DNA of 64,000 bases from Tetragenococcus halophilus subsp. halophilus DSM 20339 (GTDB lineage: Bacteria; Bacillota; Bacilli; Lactobacillales; Enterococcaceae). Below the pieces are notes generated by a model. That model was given only the letters and a program-made list of their open reading frames with translations. It was not told the origin of the DNA and made no database searches. Numbering within the stretch: the stretch's first letter is position 1; every line of letters starts with the position of its first letter. The stretch lies in the NCBI RefSeq assembly GCF_003841405.1, contig NZ_PXYA01000001.1, positions 868,001 through 932,000 on the forward strand, written 5' to 3'. This document shows positions 1 to 8,006 of the stretch, piece by piece. The position numbers and the translations under genes are program-made.

Positions 1-127
1 AAATGTGGATTTTTCGTGGGTTTTGCGATATTTCTTAAAATTTTGTGGGACTGTGGCAGGCAATTTAATGGCAAACTTATCTTTTCAAGGTAGGTTTATT
101 TTTTTATCTTTTGTTCGCTTTGCTTTT

Positions 128-141
128 CGAACGTCAATTCG
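128..141. promoter_or_regulatory. Candidate LexA/SOS box
   Basis: The sequence CGAACGTCAATTCG differs by one base from the Firmicute LexA consensus CGAAC-N4-GTTCG. It ends 27 bases before the YolD-like start codon. YolD-family genes are commonly SOS-linked, which makes the site more credible, but a single one-mismatch hit is weak evidence. Confidence 0.3.
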
Positions 142-168
142 CGTTATAAAGTAAAGGAGATGATTTTT

Positions 169-522
169 ATGAATACTCTCCACCCTTATCAAGACCATAA
201 TAGGTTACAATGGATGAAATTTTATTTATTGGAACATACAGCTAACTTAGCAGCAATGAAGCAACAAGATATTCCTATCCAACCTAAGTCAGAAATGACA
301 CCAGAAGAAATTAATGGCGTGCTCACGGAAGCTAGAATAAAGGGTAAATCCATTGAGATACAGACGAGCGAAATCGTAGATGATAGCTTTCCGCCTGATA
401 TCGTCGGATATATTAACGGATATAATGAACTAGATTTATACGTAAGACACGATTTTGTGGCGTATGAAAGTATAAGCAATGTAGATTTTTACGAGGATAT
501 AAAATGGTTTGATGTAAAGTGA
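169..522 (+). CDS. YolD-like family protein
   Basis: A protein of 117 aa. An upstream in-frame ATG at 160 overlaps the ribosome site AAAGGAG (153-159), so the ATG at 169 is preferred. The N-terminus has a W-K-F motif followed by a helical TPEEIN segment. The C-terminal half has the alternating hydrophobic pattern ending in an I-x-W-F-D strand, which resembles the YolD fold. YolD proteins usually sit beside Y-family translesion polymerases (UvrX/ImuB) and belong to the SOS response. No polymerase gene is visible here, though the upstream side is cut by the window edge. The family call rests on pattern resemblance only. Confidence 0.5.
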   Translation: MNTLHPYQDHNRLQWMKFYLLEHTANLAAMKQQDIPIQPKSEMTPEEINGVLTEARIKGKSIEIQTSEIVDDSFPPDIVGYINGYNELDLYVRHDFVAYESISNVDFYEDIKWFDVK

Positions 523-618
523 TATAATTTTTATTTATCCTCTCTATTTTTTAGATATTCCGCTTCAATTATGATAAGATTGATGCAGTTATTTTATAAG
601 GATTATCTAATATTTATC

Positions 619-1413
619 ATGCACAGAACAAAACGAAATATTTTTAAGCCACTTTCTTTGTCACTATTTGTTTTGCTAGTTGTTTCTTTATTTGTAGCTT
701 TTAAGCCAACACCAAAAAATGATTATGTTATCTCCCATCGCGGAGCAAGCGGTGAGGAAATAGAACATACTTTTAAATCTTATGACCTAGCGCTTGGTTA
801 TGGCACGAAGTACATTGAACAAGATTTAGTAACATCTAAAGATGGTACATTGTATGTATCACATGATGAAAATGCAGAGCGCTTAACTGGTGTAGATAAA
901 AATTACAAAGACATGACAGATGATGAAATCGCCAAACTACGAACTGATGATGATCAGTATATTTTGAAATTAGAAGATGTTTTTAAAAAGTATGAAGATA
1001 GTACGTATTATGCAATTGAGCTAAAAGAAAAAGATAATTCAGGAGCCATAAAGCCTTTTGAAAATCTCGTAAAAAAATACGATTTAGAAGACAAAATTAT
1101 TGTACAGGCTCGTAACAAAGGGGTACTAGAATCATTAAACACTAGTTTCCCAGGCATGCCAAAGCTAATATTGGTAAATAACGATGATGAACTAGACAAT
1201 GCTTTAAAACAAGATTATGTAGATATTATAGGTGCAAATGCGGACTTAATGAATAAAGACAACGTAAAAAAAGCGCATGATAACGATAAAGATTTCAATG
1301 TTTGGACTTTAAATAGTACAGATGAAATAAAAAAAGCAATTGATTTAAATGTTGATAGCTATTTTACTAATTACACGGCTAAAGCATTAACCATAGAAGA
1401 TAATTATAGATAG
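619..1413 (+). CDS. Membrane-anchored glycerophosphodiester phosphodiesterase family protein
   Basis: A GDPD-fold protein of about 264 aa. After a positively charged N-terminus (HRTKRN) comes one hydrophobic segment (about residues 13-32), then the exported catalytic domain. It starts with the diagnostic S-H-R-G-A motif and continues with the E-Q-D-L and H-D-E-N motifs that carry the metal and catalytic residues of the TIM-barrel family. Such enzymes hydrolyse glycerophosphodiesters or glycerophosphate polymers at the cell surface. Upstream in-frame ATGs at 571 and 583 are possible, but a TATGAT box at 570-575 suggests transcription starts just downstream and favours 619. The gene stands alone. 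Substrate cannot be read from the sequence. Confidence 0.8.
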   Translation: MHRTKRNIFKPLSLSLFVLLVVSLFVAFKPTPKNDYVISHRGASGEEIEHTFKSYDLALGYGTKYIEQDLVTSKDGTLYVSHDENAERLTGVDKNYKDMTDDEIAKLRTDDDQYILKLEDVFKKYEDSTYYAIELKEKDNSGAIKPFENLVKKYDLEDKIIVQARNKGVLESLNTSFPGMPKLILVNNDDELDNALKQDYVDIIGANADLMNKDNVKKAHDNDKDFNVWTLNSTDEIKKAIDLNVDSYFTNYTAKALTIEDNYR

Positions 1414-1550
1414 CAAAAAATCTCCCAATCAATGAAGAGTAAAGGCTTTAGTAGTTAAAAAAACGATTATATTTTTTTAATATTTTAGCTTGTCATTGCA
1501 ACATAATAGCGTTGGCCGCTATGGCTTAGATAGTTAGTTTATATACATGA

Positions 1551-1598
1551 AAGGATCAAGCAATAAAATTTTATATCTACTTTGCTTGATCCTTTTTT
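1551..1598 (+). terminator. Rho-independent terminator
   Basis: A 12-bp perfect stem (1551-1562 with 1583-1594, GGATCAAGCA core) runs into six T residues. It lies 138 bp after the GDPD stop. The bases between hold no gene I recognise. Confidence 0.7.
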
Positions 1599-1604
1599 CT
1601 ATAG

Positions 1605-1647
1605 AAAAAAGCGCTAAGATATAAACTTTACGGATTATATCTTAGCG
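1605..1647 (-). terminator. Terminator of rpoE
   Basis: A 13-bp perfect inverted repeat (1612-1624 with 1635-1647) is followed on the minus strand by a run of T residues (1605-1610 read as A on plus). It sits about 30 bases after the rpoE stop. Confidence 0.8.
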
Positions 1648-1678
1648 TTTGAAATTTTAAAAGAAAAACGATAATTTA

Positions 1679-2281
1679 CTAGACTTGTTCTTCATCCTCA
1701 TCATCGTCTGTTTCTTCGTCGTCATCATCAACAACGGTTAAATCCTCTTCGATATTTCCTGGTAATTCTTCTTCATAATCATCTGAATTATCAGCACCGA
1801 TTTCTTGTAAGTCCGAATTGTATTCGGCAATTTCTTCATCATCATCATCGTCATCATCAAAAAGATCATCGTCGTCAGCTGCTACTAAATCAGTATCTTC
1901 AGGATCGTCAGCGTTATAGTCAATAACATCTTGATCGCCACCAGCAAAGGCGTTAACCTTATTAGGCGCACGACGTCGCGTTTCATCTTCATCTTCTAGA
2001 CCATGAGTAACTTCTTCGTTAATCGAATCAAGCGCATACCATGAACGCAGACCCCAACGGTTCTCACCTAATGAAATAAAACTTCCATCTGTGTTCAAAT
2101 CCGTATAAAATTGAGCCAAAGAAGTCCGAATTTGACCATCTGGAATACCTAAATACTCTTGAGTAGCATTTACTATATCAGAAAAGTCCATGACTTCGCC
2201 TTCTTGTTCTAAAATAGCATGAGCAACTTCAACCATCGATAAATCACTTTTATTTACATTTTCAAATACATTAATTTTCAA
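1679..2281 (-). CDS. rpoE: DNA-directed RNA polymerase delta subunit
   Basis: The delta subunit is a Firmicute-specific RNA polymerase accessory that lowers non-specific DNA binding and speeds polymerase recycling. Residues about 10-90 form the winged-helix (HARE-HTH) domain, with S-M-V-E-V-A-H-A-I-L near the start and the W-G-L-R-S-W-Y strand. The remaining ~110 residues are an extremely acidic tail with runs of D and E, as the family requires. A GTG at 2290 lies too close to the AAAGGA ribosome site. The TTG at 2281 has about 10-base spacing and is taken as the start, giving 200 aa. A strong hairpin follows the gene. Confidence 0.95.
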   Translation of the reverse strand: MKINVFENVNKSDLSMVEVAHAILEQEGEVMDFSDIVNATQEYLGIPDGQIRTSLAQFYTDLNTDGSFISLGENRWGLRSWYALDSINEEVTHGLEDEDETRRRAPNKVNAFAGGDQDVIDYNADDPEDTDLVAADDDDLFDDDDDDDEEIAEYNSDLQEIGADNSDDYEEELPGNIEEDLTVVDDDDEETDDDEDEEQV

Positions 2282-2365
2282 ACAGGACACGTCCTTTCAA
2301 ATCTAAAGTCAATCATACAAAACTGTCTTAAAAAAAGCAATTTTTTATGAAAAAAATTTACGAAA

Positions 2366-2803
2366 CTAAGCAGAAAATTCTAATAGCAAATCATAACTAC
2401 CCACTTTTTGTTCTGCCATAAATAAATCATATGCAACTGTAACTTTCCCAGACATTGGATGATCATTTAAAGTAAAATGCAAATCTTTAGTATAAGTCGT
2501 TAAAAAAATTGTACCATAGGGAGTTTTATAAGTTGTTTCAAAACTTTTTCCGTAGATAAACTTTAATCGTGAATGCGTTTCTCCTGAGCGTGTCAGTTGA
2601 ACAGCTCCATCAGGGAAAATTTTCATCGTAACAGGTACTGGCGACATGCCATCTTCTTGTTCTTCTTTGTAACGAATATAAAGAGTGTTTCCCATTCTAA
2701 TCACTTGTCCACTAATATCAAACAAAAATTCTTCAGCTTCATTTTCTTGTCTTACTTCTGTTTTTAAATGAATTGAGACAGGAATACCTCGCTTTGATTC
2801 CAT
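2366..2803 (-). CDS. DUF1934 (YwiB-like) beta-barrel protein
   Basis: A 145-aa protein matching the DUF1934 family in length and pattern: alternating beta strands, Y-x-T-P-Y-G-T near the middle, and a C-terminal Y-D-L-x-x-x-x-Q-x-V-G-S-Y segment. The fold is calycin/lipocalin-like and the function is unknown. The start at 2803 has a clear AAAGGAG site 8 bases upstream; an ATG 27 bases earlier has none. The gene lies directly upstream of rpoE on the same strand, 84 bp away, a common pairing in this group. Confidence 0.8.
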   Translation of the reverse strand: MESKRGIPVSIHLKTEVRQENEAEEFLFDISGQVIRMGNTLYIRYKEEQEDGMSPVPVTMKIFPDGAVQLTRSGETHSRLKFIYGKSFETTYKTPYGTIFLTTYTKDLHFTLNDHPMSGKVTVAYDLFMAEQKVGSYDLLLEFSA

Positions 2804-2980
2804 CTTCCATTCTCCTTTACGACAAATCAAGACTGAATTAAGTCACAAGCAATAAAATAACTTTTGCTAGAAAAGGACAAAAATACCAGTCTCCTCTATT
2901 TTATTTTTCACATTTTTTTTAATTTGTCAATCAAACGACTTATTTTAACATAAATTAGCAATAAAAATAGTCTAAACCGT

Positions 2981-3008
2981 TTGCTGATCTTTCTTTGTGG
3001 TATATAAT
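2981..3008 (+). promoter_or_regulatory. Sigma-A promoter of lipL
   Basis: A TTGCTG box (2981-2986) and a perfect TATAAT (3003-3008) are separated by 16 bases. They lie just upstream of the lipL start at 3037. Confidence 0.6.
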
Positions 3009-3036
3009 AAGGTTATTATTAGAAAAGGATATATAA

Positions 3037-3852
3037 ATGGAAATAAAACTACTTGATCAAGAAACTTTTACTAAAAAAAATGCATTGCTTCCTTTTGCAT
3101 TAACAGACGTTTTAACCGAAACTGCAGGTAAAACCAATAGCAATTTGCTCCATTTTTGGCAATTTGAACAGACATTTATTCTAGGAATGAAAGATACTCG
3201 TGTCGATCATCTAAAGGCTGGCGTGAAGGTCTTAAAAGAAAATCATTATGACCTAGTGATCCGTAATGCTGGCGGTTTAGGTGTCATATCCGATAAGGGG
3301 ATATTGAATATTTCTTGGATTTTTCCTAAGAGTAATACTTCTATCGACCAAGGTTATGAAAAAATGTTGACCCTCATACAAAATGCTTTTCCTGAATTAA
3401 CGATTCGGGCATATGAAATCAGCCATTCCTATTGCCCAGGAAAATTTGACTTAAGTGTAGATGGTAAAAAAATTGCAGGTATTGCCCAACGTCGAGTAAA
3501 AGAAGGCATTGCAGTCATGATGTATTTAAGTGTTTCCGGAGATCAAAATAAGCGTGGAGAAATCGTTCAAGCGTTCTATCAAAAAAGTTTAACAGAAAAC
3601 TACGGGAAAAACGGTTATCCAGAAGTCTGGCCACTAACGATGACTACTCTTTCGGATGTCTTACATAAAACGATCTCTATTTCTGAAACTAAGAGGCGCT
3701 TTCTCCAAGCTTTAAATATTGACGAAGTCGCCCAAAATGCACTAGATTGGGTAAAGGAAAATAAACAAGAAACACAAATTGAGAACAAATTGGTAAATAT
3801 GACCAAACGAAATAAACAATTAGAGGAGCTTAACGATGTCCCTAGCTTATAA
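3037..3852 (+). CDS. lipL: Octanoyl/lipoyl-[GcvH]:protein N-lipoyl transferase (LipL-type)
   Basis: A 271-aa member of the biotin/lipoate protein ligase family. The motif S-Y-C-P-G-K-F-D-L-S (about residues 130-139) holds the acyl-accepting cysteine of LipL-type amidotransferases, followed by G-K-K-I-A-G-I-A-Q-R-R, which binds the lipoyl chain. LipL moves octanoyl or lipoyl groups from GcvH to E2 subunits of 2-oxoacid dehydrogenases. The cysteine before PG separates it from plain ATP-using lipoate ligases. The gene overlaps the next reading frame by 17 bases, implying coupled translation, and is preceded by a good sigma-A promoter. Confidence 0.8.
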   Translation: MEIKLLDQETFTKKNALLPFALTDVLTETAGKTNSNLLHFWQFEQTFILGMKDTRVDHLKAGVKVLKENHYDLVIRNAGGLGVISDKGILNISWIFPKSNTSIDQGYEKMLTLIQNAFPELTIRAYEISHSYCPGKFDLSVDGKKIAGIAQRRVKEGIAVMMYLSVSGDQNKRGEIVQAFYQKSLTENYGKNGYPEVWPLTMTTLSDVLHKTISISETKRRFLQALNIDEVAQNALDWVKENKQETQIENKLVNMTKRNKQLEELNDVPSL

Positions 3853-5194
3853 ATATCAAATGCTACCGGTTGAAAAAGTTTTTCGTGACCCGGTGCATAA
3901 TTATATCCACGTCAATCATCAAGTGATTCTTGATTTAATTAATTCAAAAGAAGTGCAACGTTTACGTCGAATCAAGCAACTAGGTACTTCTTCTTTTACT
4001 TTTCATGGCGCCGAGCATAGTCGTTTTTCACACTCTTTAGGCGTTTATGAAATCACTCGGCAAATTTGTGACATTTTTAAACAAACCTATTCCATAGAAA
4101 AAATCGGAGAAGAAGGCTGGGATGATTCACAACGTTTAATTGCTTTATGTGCAGCTCTTTTACACGATATTGGCCACGGCCCTTATTCGCATACTTTTGA
4201 GCATATTTTTCATACAGATCACGAACAAATTACTGAAGCGATCATTACTTCACCGCAAACTGAAGTTTATCAAATATTGAATCGTGTGGAGGCTGGTTTT
4301 CCTGAAAAAGTAGCTAGTGTCATCACTAAAACTTACCCTAACCCACAAGTTGTACAAATGATTTCTAGTCAAATTGATGCAGATCGGATGGATTATTTAC
4401 TGCGTGATGCTTATTATACAGGCACAAAATACGGCACCTTTGATTTAACAAGAATATTGCAGATGATTCGTCCTTGTAAGAGCGGTATTGTTTTTGCAAT
4501 GGAGGGTATGCATGCTGTAGAAGATTATATCGTATCAAGATATCAAATGCATATTCAAGTCTATTTCCACCCGAGTTCAAGAGGTATGGAAGTTGGTCTT
4601 GAACATTTATTAAACCGTGCGCATGAACTTTTTTTTGCAGAAAAAGAAATGTTTCAAAATACAGCGCAATTGCTCATTCCCTTTTTTAGAGAAAATTTTA
4701 CATTAGAGGATTATTTACGCTTAGACGATGGGGTATTAAATACTGCTTTTAATCTTTGGACAGAGGCTAATGATCCAGTTTTAAACGATCTTTCCCGCCG
4801 TTTCTTAAATCGTAAACCGTTAAAATCTTGTCGCTTTGAACCAGAAACACAGGAAAATTTAATAGAAACAATGGGGCATATTGTGGAAAAAGCTGGCTTT
4901 AATCCTAATTACTATACAGCGATTAACTCAAGCTATGATCTACCTTATGATTTTTATCAGCCTAAGTTAGAAAAACATCGTACACAAATTGAGTTGCAAC
5001 AAAATGACGGGACTCTAACCGAATTATCCCAGGTGAGTCAGTTGGTAGCTGCTTTAGCTGGACAAGAGCAAGGAGATCATCGCTTTTACTTTCCTAAAGA
5101 AATGATCGATCCAAAATTGCAAAACGATTCTGATCTGTTTGGCGAAACTTACCGCTTATTTGCTTCTCACATTCATAATGGCGAATTAATTTAA
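3836..5194 (+). CDS. HD-domain dNTP triphosphohydrolase (YwfO/EF1143-like)
   Basis: A 452-aa HD phosphohydrolase. Metal ligands are visible as H-S-R-F-S-H-S-L-G (about residue 60), the H-D pair in L-L-H-D-I-G-H-G-P-Y-S-H and a later I-D-A-D-R-M-D. The opening F-R-D-P-V-H-N-Y-I is typical of this subfamily. The enterococcal relative EF1143 is a characterised nucleotide-activated dNTP triphosphohydrolase, so a role in dNTP pool control is likely. The start (ATG, GAGGAGC site) lies inside lipL, and a bidirectional hairpin follows the stop codon. Confidence 0.85.
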   Translation: MSLAYKYQMLPVEKVFRDPVHNYIHVNHQVILDLINSKEVQRLRRIKQLGTSSFTFHGAEHSRFSHSLGVYEITRQICDIFKQTYSIEKIGEEGWDDSQRLIALCAALLHDIGHGPYSHTFEHIFHTDHEQITEAIITSPQTEVYQILNRVEAGFPEKVASVITKTYPNPQVVQMISSQIDADRMDYLLRDAYYTGTKYGTFDLTRILQMIRPCKSGIVFAMEGMHAVEDYIVSRYQMHIQVYFHPSSRGMEVGLEHLLNRAHELFFAEKEMFQNTAQLLIPFFRENFTLEDYLRLDDGVLNTAFNLWTEANDPVLNDLSRRFLNRKPLKSCRFEPETQENLIETMGHIVEKAGFNPNYYTAINSSYDLPYDFYQPKLEKHRTQIELQQNDGTLTELSQVSQLVAALAGQEQGDHRFYFPKEMIDPKLQNDSDLFGETYRLFASHIHNGELI

Positions 5195-5196
5195 CC

Positions 5197-5246
5197 AAAA
5201 AAAGAAGCCTGTCATCATATATAGTTTGACAGAGCTTCTTTTTTTA
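5197..5246. terminator. Bidirectional terminator
   Basis: The stem AAGAAGC-TGTCA pairs with TGACA-GCTTCTT around an 11-base loop, flanked by A and T runs. It serves the HD gene on plus and the Nudix gene on minus. Confidence 0.8.
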
Positions 5247-5247
5247 T

Positions 5248-5694
5248 CTAATAATTATTTTTCATCCATTTTTGTAGTGCCCAACGATGACTTCCTCTTT
5301 TTAGTAAAAGCATAGCATCATCTGGCGTGACCCAATGAAGCTGATTATTTTTTTCAGTCGGTTCAGCTACTTCTTCCCACTGATCGGCAAGATAAAAATA
5401 TCCCGGATGCGCAAAATAAGTATCACGATGGCTAGAATAAAAATATTCCTTAGCTTCTCCCAAATAAGCCCCCAATTTTATCTTAAAACCAAGCTCTTCT
5501 AACATTTCACGTGCGATGGTTTGCGCATGCGTTTCGCCTTTTTCAATTTCCCCGCCAGGTAAAAAGAAGGCGCCATTAGGTGCTTGTACTAAGATAACTT
5601 CTTTTTTTTCGTTACGATGGATAACAATATAGGCGCCATAACGTGCTTGATATTTCTTTCCTTCTTCTTTTTTGCCAAAAACAGCTTCTTTCAT
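5248..5694 (-). CDS. Nudix hydrolase
   Basis: A 148-aa protein with a complete Nudix box: G-G-E-I-E-K-G-E followed by R-E-M-L-E-E-L-G (pattern GX5EX7REUXEEXGU), which binds the catalytic magnesium. Nudix enzymes cleave nucleoside diphosphates linked to another group. The start at 5694 has GGAGG five bases upstream; in-frame upstream codons give 167 aa but lack a ribosome site. The substrate is unknown. MutT-like sanitising or ADP-ribose hydrolysis are both possible. Confidence 0.85.
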   Translation of the reverse strand: MKEAVFGKKEEGKKYQARYGAYIVIHRNEKKEVILVQAPNGAFFLPGGEIEKGETHAQTIAREMLEELGFKIKLGAYLGEAKEYFYSSHRDTYFAHPGYFYLADQWEEVAEPTEKNNQLHWVTPDDAMLLLKRGSHRWALQKWMKNNY

Positions 5695-5840
5695 TTTTGC
5701 CTCCATGAGTAGTTTTCTTTGCATTTTACTTGATTTCACAAAAAGAAACAAGTTTTATTTACTTTTTATCATTTTTATTTAAATATAAAAATTCAATATG
5801 TTATAATACCCTTATCTAAACAGAAAGGATGACGCAAACA

Positions 5841-6215
5841 ATGAGAATGGCGCACACTTGTGTACGTGTAAAAGATTTAAATGCTTCAATTGAATTTTAT
5901 CAAAAAGCTTTTGGTTTTGTTGAAAACAACCGCAAAGACTTTCCTGAAGCAGAATTCACATTAGTTTATCTATCTTTACCAAATGATGACTATGAGTTAG
6001 AGCTTACCTATAATTACGACCACGGCGCTTATGATCTAGGGGATGGTTACGGACATATCGCAATTGCCACTGAAGATCTTCAAGCTTTACATGACAAACA
6101 TGCAGCTGCTGGATTCGATGTCACAGAGCTGAAGGGACTGCCAGGCGTTCCTCCATCTTATTATTTCATTAAAGATCCAGATGGCTATAAAATTGAGGTA
6201 ATCAAAGAAGATTAA
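5841..6215 (+). CDS. Lactoylglutathione lyase-type glyoxalase (VOC family)
   Basis: A 124-aa single-domain glyoxalase I. The four metal ligands are recognisable: H in M-A-H-T-C-V, E in Y-E-L-E-L-T, H in G-Y-G-H-I-A-I and E in G-Y-K-I-E-V-I. The enzyme isomerises the methylglyoxal-thiol hemithioacetal. The ATG at 5841 gives the family's usual R-M-A-H-T start. The ATG at 5829 overlaps the AAAGGA site. A strong terminator follows. Confidence 0.85.
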   Translation: MRMAHTCVRVKDLNASIEFYQKAFGFVENNRKDFPEAEFTLVYLSLPNDDYELELTYNYDHGAYDLGDGYGHIAIATEDLQALHDKHAAAGFDVTELKGLPGVPPSYYFIKDPDGYKIEVIKED

Positions 6216-6226
6216 TTTTGGGTTTT

Positions 6227-6264
6227 AAAAAGTTCTGCAGCAAAAAAACTGCAGAACTTTTTTA
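6227..6264. terminator. Bidirectional terminator
   Basis: A perfect stem AAAAAGTTCTGCAG / CTGCAGAACTTTTT with a short A-rich loop separates the convergent glyoxalase and lipase genes. Confidence 0.85.
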
Positions 6265-7290
6265 TTTAACAAAAAAATCTAAAATCGCTTGATAAACTAG
6301 ATCTTGGTCGACTTCATTAATAACTTCATGTTTCATATGAGGAAAATCAAGCATCTCAACCTTCCGATAACCAATCTTATTTAAAGTTTTTTTAGTGTCA
6401 ACGAGTCCCCTTTTTCCTCCAGTAATCGCTACATCCTCTGCACCAGTAATACTTAAGATAGGTAACTCAGGATTTTGACAAGCAAAAAAACTGATATCGT
6501 TTAACCGCCGTATGCTCTCCCAAAGTGTTGTCACGCCAATATTGTTATAACCTGGAAGCATACGTGGGTCACGTAAAGCTTTTGCTATTTCTATCTCGTC
6601 ATTTGTCAACCACGTTTTATCTGTTGAGCCAAAATTCGATAATTTTTTTAAAATCCAAGAATAACTTTTTTTGCCTGCCAACATATCCGCAAAAAGCGCA
6701 AGCATAACACCGTATTTAGCTTTTTTCTGATATTGAAGTGTGCCCGTTAATAACAATTTTGTAACTTTGTCATCATTGTTTTGCAAATATAGACGAGCTA
6801 ATACCGAACCATAAGAATGTCCATATAGATAAACCGCTGCACTTGGAAAACGATCATTAATAAATTGTGTAATCTTTAATTGGTCTTTTACCATTCGTTT
6901 TACACTCGGCATTTGTCCTAAGGGATTCTTTTTATCAACCGAATCGCCATGTCCACGATTATCGCTCAAAACAACGGCAAAACCATTTTTGGCTAGAAAG
7001 AAAGCTAAATGTCGATAACGTAAGCGATGCTCTAATATGCCATGGACTACTTGAACCACAGCTTTCACTGCTTGATTTTTAGGTTGGATGATTGTTAAAG
7101 CCAGTGGTAATCCATCTTCTGTAATCAAGTAGGTATCTTCTTGTGTCGTATCATCAAAAACTGCCGAGCTCATTTTTTCTGATACCGGTTCTTTTAAGAC
7201 AATCGTTTCCGGCTGATTTCTAAATAATAAATAACTAGCAAGTCCTAAACTCAGTAAGCTACTTTTAAGCAAAGTCTTTTTCTTTTTCAA
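6262..7290 (-). CDS. Membrane-anchored alpha/beta hydrolase (monoacylglycerol lipase-like)
   Basis: About 342 aa. The catalytic triad can be placed: serine in G-H-S-Y-G-S, aspartate in G-A-E-D and histidine in H-M-K-H-E-V. The R-G-H-G-D-S motif is typical of the lysophospholipase/monoglyceride lipase group. The proposed start is a TTG at 7290 with GGAGGAG five bases upstream. It gives a lysine-rich N-terminus followed by one hydrophobic stretch, so the enzyme is probably anchored outside the membrane. The longer reading frame to 7350 has no ribosome site. Natural substrate unknown. Confidence 0.75.
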   Translation of the reverse strand: MKKKKTLLKSSLLSLGLASYLLFRNQPETIVLKEPVSEKMSSAVFDDTTQEDTYLITEDGLPLALTIIQPKNQAVKAVVQVVHGILEHRLRYRHLAFFLAKNGFAVVLSDNRGHGDSVDKKNPLGQMPSVKRMVKDQLKITQFINDRFPSAAVYLYGHSYGSVLARLYLQNNDDKVTKLLLTGTLQYQKKAKYGVMLALFADMLAGKKSYSWILKKLSNFGSTDKTWLTNDEIEIAKALRDPRMLPGYNNIGVTTLWESIRRLNDISFFACQNPELPILSITGAEDVAITGGKRGLVDTKKTLNKIGYRKVEMLDFPHMKHEVINEVDQDLVYQAILDFFVK

Positions 7291-7392
7291 AATTTCTCCT
7301 CCCTTCACTAATACCACTTTCTTAAGTTTAATTATAACATAGGCAATCATCTCTTTAGATCATATTTTAATAAGAAAAGGTTCCTAAAAAAT

Positions 7393-7555
7393 CAAGGGAC
7401 ATCGTAAAAACTTCCCTCGATTTTAGAAAAATGAAGGGAAGTCTACTAAAGTTACCTTCTTTTTGTATAAAATCGAGGGAAGTATAGCTGACTTTCCTTC
7501 ATTATGTATAAAATCAGGGGGAGTATGCTCATCTTCCCTTCTTTTTATGTAAATT
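7393..7555. repeat. Four-unit 41-bp tandem intergenic repeat
   Basis: Four degenerate units lie head to tail at 7393-7432 (40 bp), 7433-7473, 7474-7514 and 7515-7555 (41 bp each). Each begins with a GAGGGAAGT-like block, has a TTCCTTC-like block about 20 bases on, and ends in ATAAAAT. The two blocks are partly complementary, so each unit can fold. The junction of units 0 and 1 is itself a near-perfect palindrome around ACTTCCCT / AGGGAAGT. This array fills most of the gap between the lipase promoter side and trxA. No coding frame is evident. Confidence 0.75.
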
Positions 7556-7562
7556 TTAAAAT

Positions 7563-7594
7563 AAAAAAATCCAGATGAAATCAATCACCTGGAA
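7563..7594 (-). terminator. Terminator of trxA
   Basis: On the minus strand CCAGGTGA pairs with TCATCTGG and is followed by a T run (7563-7569). It lies just after the trxA stop. Confidence 0.65.
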
Positions 7595-7610
7595 TCTTTT
7601 TAGCAGAATC

Positions 7611-7925
7611 TTACATATGAGAAGAAATCATTTCTTCTAATTGGTCTTTTGTTTGCACGCCAATTGCTTTATCCACAACTTCTCCGTCTTTTTTCAAAAT
7701 TAATGTTGGAATACTCATAATCCCAAAACTTGCGGGTACTTCTGGATTTTCGTCAACATCAATTTTTACTACGCGAAATTCATCTTCGTCGTATTCTTGT
7801 TCAACTTGTTCTAAGATAGGTGCTTGCATTCTACAAGGACCACACCAAGTCGCCCAAAAATCGATCATAACCAACCCTTGTTCTGTTTCTACATTAAAGT
7901 CTTTATCTGTTACTGTTTGTGCCAT
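7611..7925 (-). CDS. trxA: Thioredoxin
   Basis: A 104-aa thioredoxin with the redox motif W-C-G-P-C and the conserved cis-proline segment S-I-P-T. It reduces protein disulfides using thioredoxin reductase. The ATG at 7925 has a TTGGAGG site 9 bases upstream; ten further in-frame codons upstream lack one. The gene lies just downstream of mutS2 on the same strand, the common order in lactic acid bacteria, separated by 81 bases. Confidence 0.95.
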   Translation of the reverse strand: MAQTVTDKDFNVETEQGLVMIDFWATWCGPCRMQAPILEQVEQEYDEDEFRVVKIDVDENPEVPASFGIMSIPTLILKKDGEVVDKAIGVQTKDQLEEMISSHM

Positions 7926-8006
7926 GTTTTTTTGTACCTCCAATTCAATAGACAAAGTATAGCACCTTCGTCACTGCTTGCAAACTAACTTGCTCATTTA
8001 ATACCT

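Noticed and set aside
7393-7555. CRISPR array
   Set aside because: There are no identical repeats alternating with unique spacers. The whole 41-bp unit is degenerate, and no cas genes are present.
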